Shown piece by piece: positions 25,630-33,944 of a stretch of 64,000 nucleotides of DNA. Origin of the DNA: Oscillospiraceae bacterium (GTDB taxonomy: Bacteria > Bacillota > Clostridia > Oscillospirales > Ruminococcaceae); NCBI GenBank assembly GCA_004555865.1, contig SFJO01000011.1:1-64000 (forward strand), read 5' to 3'. Position 1 is the first letter of the stretch, and each line of letters starts with the position of its first letter. The notes below the pieces were generated by a model. That model made no database searches and had not been told where the DNA came from. It saw only the letters and a list, made by a program, of their open reading frames with translations. Position numbers and translations under genes: made by a program.

Positions 25630-25701
25630 ACCCAAACCGGCAAAATCGGAAAAGTTCCGATTATTCACAATTTGTCTCTGGAAATGCGGGACAAATGTGC
25701 A

Positions 25702-25707
25702 TATAAT
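25702..25707 (+). promoter_or_regulatory. -10 element before glmM
   Basis: Consensus TATAAT at 25702-25707 in an AT-rich gap; no good -35 at the usual distance. The leader would be about 130 bases. Confidence 0.45.
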
Positions 25708-25844
25708 TTGAACGCAATGCAGAACCTGGGTGGAAAACAGCACCGCTCATTTTAAATATTTATTCCATGTAAAATGCTTCAGCCGAAGCAAACGAAAGCA
25801 ACCGATACAACTTCCGATCACTTAAAACTAGGGAGGAATTTCTT

Positions 25845-27194
25845 ATGGGCAAATTGTTTGGTACCGATGGAGTGCGCGGCGTGGCCGGGGAAGACCTGAG
25901 CTGTGAGCTGGCCATGAAGATCGGCCGCGGCGCGGCGGCGGTTCTCACCCAGAACACCGGCCGCAAGCCCCGCATTCTCATCGGCAAGGACACCCGTATC
26001 TCCGGCGATATGCTGGAGTGCTCGCTGGCTGCCGGCCTGTGCAGCGTGGGCGCGGATGTGGAGCTGCTGGGTGTGATCCCTACCCCCGCGGTGGCCTATC
26101 TGGTGGGCAAATACGGCGCGGATGCCGGTGTGGTCATCTCCGCCAGCCACAACCCCATGGAATTTAACGGCATCAAGATCTTCTCCGGCGACGGCTACAA
26201 GCTGCCGGATCAGGTGGAAAACGAGATCGAGGACTACGTGCTGGGCAAATCGGAAGTGACCCTGTGCACCGGTGCGGCGGTGGGCCGTGTGACCCGCCGT
26301 GACAACGCGGTGGACGACTATGCGGACTACCTGGCCGAGCACATCGGCGCTGATCTGACCGGCCTGAACATCGCGGTGGACTGTGCCAACGGTGCATCCG
26401 CCGAGGTGGCCCCCAAGCTGTTCCCCCGGCTGGGCGCCAACTGCACCTTCCTGGGGGCGGAGCCGGACGGCTGCAACATCAACGACGGCTGCGGCAGCAC
26501 CCATTTGGATAAGCTGGCAAAATTCGTGAAGGAAGGCGGATTTGACTGCGGCATTGCCTTTGACGGCGACGCGGACCGCTGCCTGGCCTGCGACGAAAAG
26601 GGCGCGGAGATCGACGGCGACAAGATCATTGCGCTGCTGGCCTGCGACATGAAGAAGCGCGGCCGGCTGGACGGCGACACCGCCGTGGTGACGGTTATGT
26701 CCAACCTGGGCTTTATGCAGTACATGCAGCGCCAGGGCATCAACACCGCCCGCACCGCCGTGGGCGACCGGTATGTGCTGGAGGAAATGCGGGAGAAGGG
26801 ATACGCCATCGGCGGCGAGCAGAGCGGCCATGTGATCCTGCTGCACCACTCCACCACCGGCGACGGCGAGCTGACCGCCGGTAAGCTGCTGAAGCTGCTG
26901 GCCGCCAGCAAGTGCCCCATGAGCCAGCTGAACAACGTGTATGAGAAGTTCCCTCAGGTCATGCTGAACCTGGTGGCAAACGCAGCCCAGAAGGCCGCCT
27001 ATAAAGAGGATGAGTACATTGCGGGCTTCATCGAGAGCCAGCAGCAGAACCTGATGGGCATGGGACGCGTGCTGGTGCGTGTGTCCGGCACCGAGCCGAA
27101 GATCCGCGTGATGGTGGAGGGCAAGGACGAGGCGGCCATTGAGGCCAGCGCCCAGCGCATTGCCGATATGATCACCAAGCGGGTGCTCGGCTGA
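25845..27194 (+). CDS. glmM: phosphoglucosamine mutase
   Basis: 449 residues. Converts glucosamine-6-phosphate to glucosamine-1-phosphate for UDP-GlcNAc and peptidoglycan. The start GKLFGTDGVRGVAGEDL, the phosphoserine loop VVISASHNPMEFNGIKIF, the Mg loop FDGDADRC, the sugar loop GGEQSGHVIL and the phosphate loop VRVSGTEPKIRVMVEG are complete. GGGAGG lies before the ATG. It has its own promoter-like element and is followed by a hairpin. Confidence 0.97.
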   Translation: MGKLFGTDGVRGVAGEDLSCELAMKIGRGAAAVLTQNTGRKPRILIGKDTRISGDMLECSLAAGLCSVGADVELLGVIPTPAVAYLVGKYGADAGVVISASHNPMEFNGIKIFSGDGYKLPDQVENEIEDYVLGKSEVTLCTGAAVGRVTRRDNAVDDYADYLAEHIGADLTGLNIAVDCANGASAEVAPKLFPRLGANCTFLGAEPDGCNINDGCGSTHLDKLAKFVKEGGFDCGIAFDGDADRCLACDEKGAEIDGDKIIALLACDMKKRGRLDGDTAVVTVMSNLGFMQYMQRQGINTARTAVGDRYVLEEMREKGYAIGGEQSGHVILLHHSTTGDGELTAGKLLKLLAASKCPMSQLNNVYEKFPQVMLNLVANAAQKAAYKEDEYIAGFIESQQQNLMGMGRVLVRVSGTEPKIRVMVEGKDEAAIEASAQRIADMITKRVLG

Positions 27195-27212
27195 GCAAAC
27201 CCGAAGAAAACC

Positions 27213-27246
27213 GTTGGCCGGGGCCGGACAAAGGCCCCGGCCAAAC
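27213..27246 (+). terminator. GC hairpin after glmM, weak
   Basis: Stem gttggccggggcc/ggccccggccaaac around a 7-base loop, without a T-run. The rest of the gap to 27402 shows nothing else. Confidence 0.4.
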
Positions 27247-27402
27247 CGGCGGGCCGATGTTTGGGCCCCAACGTGAATTTCAGGGCTGAAGGCGGGCGCG
27301 GCCGCGCTTTTGCGGTGCGGCGGCGCCGTTTCGGGATGAATCGGAAAAATCGGTGCCTCAGCCAATGAAAACAGTTTCTGTATGTGAGAGAGGAGAACGG
27401 CC

Positions 27403-28269
27403 ATGCGCCCGGCAGACAGCTGGAAAGACTATGAATTGATCGACGCCACCGGCGGCAACCGGCTGGAACGGTGGGGCAGCACGCTGCTGGTGCGGCCGGA
27501 CCCCCAGGTGGTGTGGAAGAGCGAGCCCACGTCTCAGCTGTGGGCCAAGGCAGATGCGGTGTATCACCGCTCCAACCAGGGCGGCGGCCAGTGGGAATAC
27601 CGCCGCCGCCTGCCGGAAAAGTGGAAGATCCACTGGGAAGAACTGACTATGGTGGTCAGCCCCACCGGCTTCAAGCACACCGGCGTGTTCCCTGAACAGG
27701 CCGTCAACTGGGCTTGGTACAAGAAAAAAATCGCCGCGGCGGGCCGGCCTATCAAGGTGCTGAACCTGTTCGGCTACACCGGCGGGGCCACACTGGCCTG
27801 TGCGGCCGCCGGGGCGCAGGTGTGCCATGTGGACGCTTCCAAGGGCATTGTGGCCTGGGCCCGCGAGAATGCGCAGGCCAGCCATCTGGAGGCAAAGCCT
27901 GTGCGCTGGATCGTGGACGACTGTGCCAAGTTTGTGGCGCGGGAGATCCGCCGCGGCCAGAAGTACGACGGCATCATTATGGACCCGCCCAGCTACGGCC
28001 GCGGCCCCGGCGGCGAGGTGTGGAAGCTGGAGGACAACATTTACGACCTCATTGCCCTGTGTGCAGGCGTGCTCAGCGAGCAGCCCCTGTTTGTGGCGGT
28101 GAACAGCTACACCACCGGCCTTTCTCCCGCAGTGATGGAGTACATTCTCAAAACCACGCTGGGGCCGGTGTACGGCGGCGTGACCCACTGCGATGAGATC
28201 GGCCTGCCGGTGAGCGCCACCGGCGGTGTGGTGCCCTGCGGCGCCACGGCCATCTGGGAAGAGGCCTGA
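27403..28269 (+). CDS. class I SAM-dependent rRNA/RNA methyltransferase
   Basis: 288 residues. N-terminal half with WKSEPTSQLW and WKIHWEELTMVVSPTGFKHT, then a Rossmann methyltransferase core: motif I LNLFGYTGGATLACAAAGA and motif IV MDPPSYGRGPGGE. This DPPSYGRG signature belongs to the RlmI/RlmK-like (COG1092) enzymes that methylate 23S rRNA, but no PUA domain is present and the exact target is unknown. AGAGAGG precedes the ATG. It is followed by the ecf module 101 bases later, perhaps in one transcript. Confidence 0.85.
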   Translation: MRPADSWKDYELIDATGGNRLERWGSTLLVRPDPQVVWKSEPTSQLWAKADAVYHRSNQGGGQWEYRRRLPEKWKIHWEELTMVVSPTGFKHTGVFPEQAVNWAWYKKKIAAAGRPIKVLNLFGYTGGATLACAAAGAQVCHVDASKGIVAWARENAQASHLEAKPVRWIVDDCAKFVAREIRRGQKYDGIIMDPPSYGRGPGGEVWKLEDNIYDLIALCAGVLSEQPLFVAVNSYTTGLSPAVMEYILKTTLGPVYGGVTHCDEIGLPVSATGGVVPCGATAIWEEA

Positions 28270-28370
28270 ACGGAAGAACCGGGCAGCGAGGGGCTGCCTG
28301 CTGAATGGGAACAAAGCGCCCTGCGGGGTGCACCGGGCAAAGCGGCCCGGGAAAGATGCGAGGAAACACC

Positions 28371-29213
28371 ATGGAAAATACCCCGATGATCTGCGCCGAT
28401 CAGGTGCGGTTCCGTTACGATGACCAGAAGGATGTCTGGGCCGTGAACGGAGCCGGCATGACCGTGAAAAAAGGCGAATTTGTGGTGGTGCTGGGGGCCA
28501 ATGGCTGCGGAAAAAGCACACTGGCCAAGCACTTCAACGCCATTCTGCTGCCGGAAAGCGGCACCGTGACGGTGGAGGGCATCCCCACCACGGATGAGGC
28601 GCGCCTGTATGACATCCGCCAACGGGTGGGCATGGTGTTTCAGAACCCGGACAATCAGATTGTGGCCACGGTGGTGGAAGAGGATGTGGCCTTTGCCCTG
28701 GAAAACCTTGGGGTGCCGCCGGAAGAAATCCGCCGCCGGGTGGATGAGGCCATGCGAATGACCGGCATTTACAAGCACCGGCTGAAGGGGCCCCACAAGC
28801 TCAGCGGCGGCCAGAAGCAGCGGGTGGCCATTGCAGGCGTGATCGCCATGCGGCCGGACTGCCTGGTATTGGACGAATCCACGGCCATGCTGGACCCCCG
28901 CGGCCGGGAAAAGGTGATGAGCACCATCGGCCACCTGAACCGGGATTTCGGCATTACAGTGGTGGCCATCACCCATTATATGGAAGAGGCGGCGCAGGCC
29001 GACCGGGTGCTTGTGATGAGCGAGGGCCGCGTGGTGATGGAGGGCACGCCCCAACAGGTGTTTAGCCAGGCGGACAAGCTGCACAGCCTGCATCTGGACG
29101 TACCTCAGGCCGTGGAGCTGCGGGACGAGCTGGTGAAGGCCGGCGTGCCCATGCCGGAAGGCATCATTGACGAAGGCAGCTGTGCAAAGGCGCTGTACGA
29201 TTTGCTGAAATGA
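28371..29213 (+). CDS. ecfA1: ECF transporter ATPase A1
   Basis: 280 residues from the ATG at 28371 (GCGAGG upstream). Walker A GANGCGKST, Q-loop VFQNPDNQIVATVVEEDVAF (typical of EcfA), signature LSGGQ, Walker B CLVLDESTAMLDP and the switch His ITHYMEE. It forms a heterodimer with EcfA2 and couples ATP hydrolysis to vitamin uptake through EcfT. The Ser in DEST, replacing the usual Pro of DEPT, is normal for EcfA1. Shared group II modules like this serve S components encoded elsewhere; ThiW at 58.7 kb is one candidate. Confidence 0.95.
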   Translation: MENTPMICADQVRFRYDDQKDVWAVNGAGMTVKKGEFVVVLGANGCGKSTLAKHFNAILLPESGTVTVEGIPTTDEARLYDIRQRVGMVFQNPDNQIVATVVEEDVAFALENLGVPPEEIRRRVDEAMRMTGIYKHRLKGPHKLSGGQKQRVAIAGVIAMRPDCLVLDESTAMLDPRGREKVMSTIGHLNRDFGITVVAITHYMEEAAQADRVLVMSEGRVVMEGTPQQVFSQADKLHSLHLDVPQAVELRDELVKAGVPMPEGIIDEGSCAKALYDLLK

Positions 29214-29258
29214 CCCGGCCCGGTGCCGAATGGACAAAGGACGTGAACGAGACAAACT

Positions 29259-30134
29259 ATGGCTGCAATCATTGAAACTCAGCATTTGACCCATATTTAC
29301 GGCGCGGGTATGCCCGATGCAACGGTGGCCCTTGAGGACGTGAGCTTCTCGGTGGAGGCAGGCGACTTTGTGGGCATCATCGGCTCTACAGGCAGCGGAA
29401 AATCCACCCTGATCTCCCATTTCAACGGGCTGCTCAAGCCCACCAGCGGCAAGGTCCTGGTGGACGGCCAGGACATCTGGGCCGACCCATCGCAGATCCG
29501 CAAGTTCCGCTTTCTGGTGGGCATGGTCATGCAGTACCCGGAGTACCAGCTGTTTGAAGAGACCGTGTACAAGGACATTGCCTTCGGCCCCAAAAACATG
29601 GGACTATCGGAGCCGGAGATCGACCGCAGGGTGCACCGGGCGGCCGAGTTTTGCGGGCTGCCCATCGATTATCTGAACCGAAGTCCCTTTGAACTTTCCG
29701 GCGGGCAGAAGCGCCGGGTGGCCATTGCGGGCGTTCTGGCCATGGAGCCGCGCATTCTGGTGCTGGATGAGCCTGCCGCCGGGCTGGACCCGGAGGGGCG
29801 GGACACCATCCTGAGCCAGATTCGCCAGTATCATAAGGACACCGGCACCACTGTGCTGCTGGTGAGCCATTCCATGGAGGACATTGCCCGCTATGCCAAC
29901 CGGGTGCTGGTAATGGATCAGCGCAGGGTGGCCATGTACGATGAGGTGGAAAAGGTGTTTGCCCGCGCGCCGGAGCTGCTGGAACTGGGGCTTTCGGTGC
30001 CGCAGGTGACCAAGATTTTCCTGAAGCTTCGGGAAATGGGGCTGGATATTGCCACCGACGTGTACACGACGCCCTATGCCGTGAAAACCGTGCTCAAGGC
30101 ACTGGAAGCCAAGAAGGAGGCCGCAGGATGCTGA
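29259..30134 (+). CDS. ecfA2: ECF transporter ATPase A2
   Basis: 291 residues. Walker A GSTGSGKST, the Q-loop MQYPEYQLFEETVYKDIAFG characteristic of EcfA2, signature LSGGQ, Walker B ILVLDEPAAGLDPEG and switch VSHSMED. The ribosome site before the ATG at 29259 is weak. Its end overlaps the start of ecfT by 7 bases, so the two are probably translationally coupled. Confidence 0.96.
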   Translation: MAAIIETQHLTHIYGAGMPDATVALEDVSFSVEAGDFVGIIGSTGSGKSTLISHFNGLLKPTSGKVLVDGQDIWADPSQIRKFRFLVGMVMQYPEYQLFEETVYKDIAFGPKNMGLSEPEIDRRVHRAAEFCGLPIDYLNRSPFELSGGQKRRVAIAGVLAMEPRILVLDEPAAGLDPEGRDTILSQIRQYHKDTGTTVLLVSHSMEDIARYANRVLVMDQRRVAMYDEVEKVFARAPELLELGLSVPQVTKIFLKLREMGLDIATDVYTTPYAVKTVLKALEAKKEAAGC

Positions 30135-30949
30135 GAGACATTACCATAGGCCAGCACTTCCCCGGCAACTCGGTGGTGCACCGGATGGACCCCCGCATGA
30201 AGCTGCTGGTCACGGTGCTGTACATCGTGGTGTTGTTTGCCGCCTCCAACCCCCTGGGCCTGGCGCTGAGCATCGGCCTGCTGGCCCTGCTGTACGTGGC
30301 GGCAAAAATTCCTCTGAAGCTCATCACCAAAAGCCTGAAGCCCATCATGCCGGTGGTGCTGTTCACGGCGATTCTGAACCTGTTTTTTATTACCGGCCAG
30401 GGGCAGCCGCTGTTCCACTGGTGGTTCTTGAAAATTTACGAGGAGGGCGTGCGCTACGCCGTGCTGATGGCGGTGCGTGTGCTGGCGCTCATTGCGGGCA
30501 CCAGCCTGCTGACCTACACCACCAGCCCCATTGTGCTGACCGATGCCATTGAGCGGGTGCTGAACCCGCTGGCCAAGCTGCACCTGCCGGTGCACGAACT
30601 GGCCATGATGATGACCATTGCCCTGCGGTTTATCCCCACCCTGATTGAGGAGACCGACAAGATCATGAATGCCCAGAAGGCCCGCGGTGCTCAGCTGGAC
30701 AGCGGCACCCTGAAGCAGCGCATTCAGGCGCTGGTGCCGGTGCTCATTCCGCTGTTTATCTCGGCGTTCCGCCGGGCGGATGAGTTGGCCATGGCCATGG
30801 AGTGCCGCTGCTACCGGGGCGGCGAGGGCCGCACCCGCCTGAAGGTGCTGCACTGCGGCGCGCGGGACTGGCTGTGCCTGGCGGTATGCCTGGCGGCCTT
30901 TGCGGCGGTGCTTTCCACCCGGTGGATCTGGCAGGGGATTGCCCTATGA
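30128..30949 (+). CDS. ecfT: ECF transporter transmembrane protein EcfT
   Basis: 273 residues with about five to six transmembrane helices. The start NSVVHRMDPRMKLLVTVLYI is typical. The first cytoplasmic coupling motif is a clear Ala-Arg-Gly (NAQKARGAQL); the second reads ADELAMAMECRCY, so its Ala-Arg-Gly is altered to Glu-Cys-Arg-Cys. It connects EcfA1/A2 to interchangeable S components. The ATG is preceded by AAGGAGG. Its stop overlaps the truA start (ATGA). Confidence 0.95.
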   Translation: MLRDITIGQHFPGNSVVHRMDPRMKLLVTVLYIVVLFAASNPLGLALSIGLLALLYVAAKIPLKLITKSLKPIMPVVLFTAILNLFFITGQGQPLFHWWFLKIYEEGVRYAVLMAVRVLALIAGTSLLTYTTSPIVLTDAIERVLNPLAKLHLPVHELAMMMTIALRFIPTLIEETDKIMNAQKARGAQLDSGTLKQRIQALVPVLIPLFISAFRRADELAMAMECRCYRGGEGRTRLKVLHCGARDWLCLAVCLAAFAAVLSTRWIWQGIAL

Positions 30950-31704
30950 ACATCCTGTGTACCATTGCCTATCGGGGCACGGCCTACCACGGCTTTCAGG
31001 TGCAGAAAAACGGCCTGACGGTCTGCGAGGTGTTTCAGGATGCGCTGGAGGCGGTGCTGGGTACCCGCCCGGACGTGAAAGGGTGCAGCCGAACCGACGC
31101 AGGCGTACACGCGGCGGCGTTCTGCTTGAACTTTCATGCCGAGACCAGAATCCCGCTGGAAAAGCTGCCGCTGGCACTGAACAGCCGCCTGCCCGCAGAT
31201 GTGCGGGTGCTGGAGGCACGGCAGGTGCCGGAGGAATTTCATGCCCGGTACTCGGCCCACGCAAAAACCTATTGCTACCGCATCCGGAACAGCGCCATTG
31301 ACAGCCCATTCAGCCAGGAGTATTACTACCGGGTGCCGGGAGAGCTGGATACGGCGGCAATGGGCCGGGCGGCAAAGCAGTTTGTGGGCACACACGATTT
31401 CACGGCCCTGTGCAGCGCCGGAAGCGAGATTGCGGCCCGGGGCGACACGGTGCGCACCATCACGGCCTGCGGTGCAGAGCGGCAGGGGGAGATGGTACTC
31501 ATTACTGTCACCGCCGACGGCTACCTTTACAACATGGTGCGCATTCTGGCGGGCACCCTGCTGGAGGTGGGGCAGCACCGGTTGAAACCGGAGGACATCC
31601 CGCACATTCTGGAAGGCCGGGACCGCAGCCGGGCCGGCCCAACGCTGCCGGCCAAGGGGCTGTTTTTGCAGCGGGTGGAGTACCCGCGGCAGGATGAAAC
31701 CTGA
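30946..31704 (+). CDS. truA: tRNA pseudouridine(38-40) synthase
   Basis: 252 residues from the ATG at 30946, overlapping the ecfT stop. TruA start ILCTIAYRGTAYHGFQVQ, the catalytic Asp in CSRTDAGVHA, and the late GYLYNMVRILAGTLLEVG are all present. It modifies uridines in the anticodon arm. The ecfA1-ecfA2-ecfT-truA order is common in Firmicutes, near ribosomal genes in many species, though not here. Confidence 0.96.
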   Translation: MNILCTIAYRGTAYHGFQVQKNGLTVCEVFQDALEAVLGTRPDVKGCSRTDAGVHAAAFCLNFHAETRIPLEKLPLALNSRLPADVRVLEARQVPEEFHARYSAHAKTYCYRIRNSAIDSPFSQEYYYRVPGELDTAAMGRAAKQFVGTHDFTALCSAGSEIAARGDTVRTITACGAERQGEMVLITVTADGYLYNMVRILAGTLLEVGQHRLKPEDIPHILEGRDRSRAGPTLPAKGLFLQRVEYPRQDET

Positions 31705-31839
31705 AAATTGCTTACGAAAAGTATTTTGAAGCATAAAGTATCCTGACAGTAAAGAAAAATCACTGCCGTTTTGCGGTTTGACTGCACTGGCGGCAGCAAC
31801 GCGCAGCAGCCAAACGACACAAAAGGAGGTACGCACGGA

Positions 31840-33066
31840 ATGGAATTGTATACGCCGCCGGCTTCACCACAGCCGGAAAATCAGCCGCCGCAGAACCTGC
31901 AGCAGGCCCGGGCCGTGCGCCTTTCGGAGGTGCGCCGCCGCCGTCAGCGCAAAAAGTGCCGGATGCTCGCCCTGCTTGCCCTTCTGGCCGTGGTGGTCAT
32001 TGCGGCGCTGGCCGGGGCGTTCCGCAGTTCGGTGACGGCCTTGGCAGACCTGGGCGACAGCATCCGCATCGGGCTGACCCCCGGTGGCAGCTATCCGGTA
32101 AAAACCGGCATCGGCCAGCTGTACCAGGTGGAAAAGCTGGCAGGCGGCTTTGTGGAACTGGGCGAAAAGGATGTGGTGCTGGCCAGTGCCTCGGGCCTGA
32201 AGCTGCGCACCATTCAGCACGGCTATGCCCGGCCCGCCCTTGCGGTGGGAGGCAGCCGGTTCTGCGTGTACAACCGGGCCGGGTACACCCTGCGGGTGGA
32301 AAGCCGAAGCCAGAACCTCTACACGCAGACGCTGGACAACGCCATTCTGGTGTGCGGCATGAGCCAGAACGGCAGCCTGGCGGTGGCCACCCGCTCCAAC
32401 CGTTACACCGCGGAAGTGAAGGTGTACAGCCCGAACTTTGTGTACCGCTATGGCTGGAACACCACCGACAGTGAGGGCACGCCCATCCGCATTGCCTTTG
32501 CGCCGGACAACAAGCGCCTGGCGGTGGCCTGCCTGCGGGCCGATGCGGGCCAGATGACCACCGGCATTTACCTGCTGGATACCCGCAAGGACGCGGTGAG
32601 CACGGACATTCAGGCCCAGGGCAGCACTCTGCTGCAGCTCTCCTGGGTGGGGTCGTCGCAGCTTCTGGCGGTGTACGATCATTATACGGCCCTGTACGAC
32701 GCGGCCACCGGCAAGGAACGGGCGCGCTTTGAGTACGGCGACCACCTGCTGGACGCTTCGATCAGCGGCAAGTATGTGGGCCTGCTGTTGGGGACAAAGG
32801 GCGGGGCTACCCAGCTGGTGACGCTGGGCACCAACCTGAATCAGCTGGCGCAGGTAAACGGCTCCGGTGCAGTGGGCGTGACGGTAACCGGCACCGCCGT
32901 GTATCAGCTGGACCAGAGCGGCGTGACCTGCCTGACCCTGAAAGGGGTGGAAAAGTGGCGCGCCAAGCTTGGGGTGCAGCCCCAGGCGGTGGTAAGCGCA
33001 AAAAAGCTGCTGGTATTCACCGGCAGCGAAGCGGCCCTGCTGACGGCCCCGGAGCAGAACGGCTGA
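31840..33066 (+). CDS. DUF5711-like membrane-anchored beta-propeller-type protein
   Basis: 408 residues from the ATG at 31840 (AAAGGAGGT upstream). A short proline-rich cytoplasmic segment and basic patch (RRRRQRKK, about 36-43) precede one transmembrane helix (about 46-64). The rest is exported and made of repeated short beta-rich blocks of about 45 residues (for example LGEKDVVLASASGLKLRTI and DNKRLAVACLRAD), suggesting a propeller. I recall this architecture as DUF5711, found in Clostridia; the function is unknown. A CvpA-like gene follows 76 bases later. Confidence 0.7.
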   Translation: MELYTPPASPQPENQPPQNLQQARAVRLSEVRRRRQRKKCRMLALLALLAVVVIAALAGAFRSSVTALADLGDSIRIGLTPGGSYPVKTGIGQLYQVEKLAGGFVELGEKDVVLASASGLKLRTIQHGYARPALAVGGSRFCVYNRAGYTLRVESRSQNLYTQTLDNAILVCGMSQNGSLAVATRSNRYTAEVKVYSPNFVYRYGWNTTDSEGTPIRIAFAPDNKRLAVACLRADAGQMTTGIYLLDTRKDAVSTDIQAQGSTLLQLSWVGSSQLLAVYDHYTALYDAATGKERARFEYGDHLLDASISGKYVGLLLGTKGGATQLVTLGTNLNQLAQVNGSGAVGVTVTGTAVYQLDQSGVTCLTLKGVEKWRAKLGVQPQAVVSAKKLLVFTGSEAALLTAPEQNG

Positions 33067-33142
33067 CCTGCCTCCGCAGGGCGGGAACGCAATCTCCCCG
33101 CCCGGCAAAGCCTGCCGGGCGAGAAACGGAAAAGAGAGAACC

Positions 33143-33835
33143 ATGGAAGCAATGTTGAAACCTTCGCTCATTTTTGATCTGATTTTGCTGGCTGTGCTGC
33201 TGGTTTCGGCCATGGCCAGCTACCGCAAGGGTCTGCTGACGGCCATTGTGCAGTTTGCCGGGCGGCTGTTCAGTCTGGCGGGCGCCTGGTTTGTCAGCCG
33301 GAAGGGATCCCCTTATCTATTTGAGAACTTTCTGGAGCGCAGCTTTGTTACCCGGGTGCAGAGCACCATCAGCCAGCAGGGCGCGGTGGACCTGACCGCT
33401 TTGGTGGATAAGTACGCGGGCTTTCTGCCCAAGTCTATTCAAAACAGCATCATCCAGTCGGTGTCGCAAACGCTGGATACAGGGGCGCCGGATGTGGCCC
33501 AGACCATCGTTACCCAGGTAGTGGAGCCGCTGTTTACCCCCATCATTGCCGTGGTGGTGTTCTTCATTGCCTTTGCCCTGTGTAAGCTGTTGGTGAGCTT
33601 CCTGTCCGCCGTGTTTACCAGCTTCAACCACCTGCCGGTGCTGGGCGGGGCCAACCGCAGCCTGGGCTTCCTGTTCGGCCTGCTCACCGGTATGCTGGAT
33701 GTGTGCCTGGCGATGTGCATTGTGTGGGCGGTGATGATCGTGACCAGCGGGCAGCTTCCCTTCCTGAACGAGGCGACGCTGTCCACCAGCTTCGGCTATC
33801 GGCTGTTCAGCGCCATCAACCCGTTTATGATGTGA
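33143..33835 (+). CDS. CvpA-family membrane protein
   Basis: 230 residues. Four predicted transmembrane segments, starting with IFDLILLAVLLVSAMASYRK and the family-typical KGLLTAIVQFAGRL, with an insertion between helices 2 and 3 that probably faces outward (about 60-120). CvpA proteins affect colicin V production and envelope stress resistance; the molecular role is not known. It probably shares a transcript with the DUF5711-like gene. A short hairpin follows. Confidence 0.8.
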   Translation: MEAMLKPSLIFDLILLAVLLVSAMASYRKGLLTAIVQFAGRLFSLAGAWFVSRKGSPYLFENFLERSFVTRVQSTISQQGAVDLTALVDKYAGFLPKSIQNSIIQSVSQTLDTGAPDVAQTIVTQVVEPLFTPIIAVVVFFIAFALCKLLVSFLSAVFTSFNHLPVLGGANRSLGFLFGLLTGMLDVCLAMCIVWAVMIVTSGQLPFLNEATLSTSFGYRLFSAINPFMM

Positions 33836-33850
33836 GAACCGTGTCAAACC

Positions 33851-33870
33851 CACGCCGCAGGGCGTGTTTT
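33851..33870 (+). terminator. short hairpin with four T
   Basis: cacgcc/ggcgtg around gcag, then tttt; a modest terminator before clpE. Confidence 0.55.
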
Positions 33871-33944
33871 CATAAAGCCGCATGGCTAGAATTTCAGAGA
33901 AGGCGCGCCGCAAGCGCCAACCCCAATGAGAGGAGTGGGATTCC

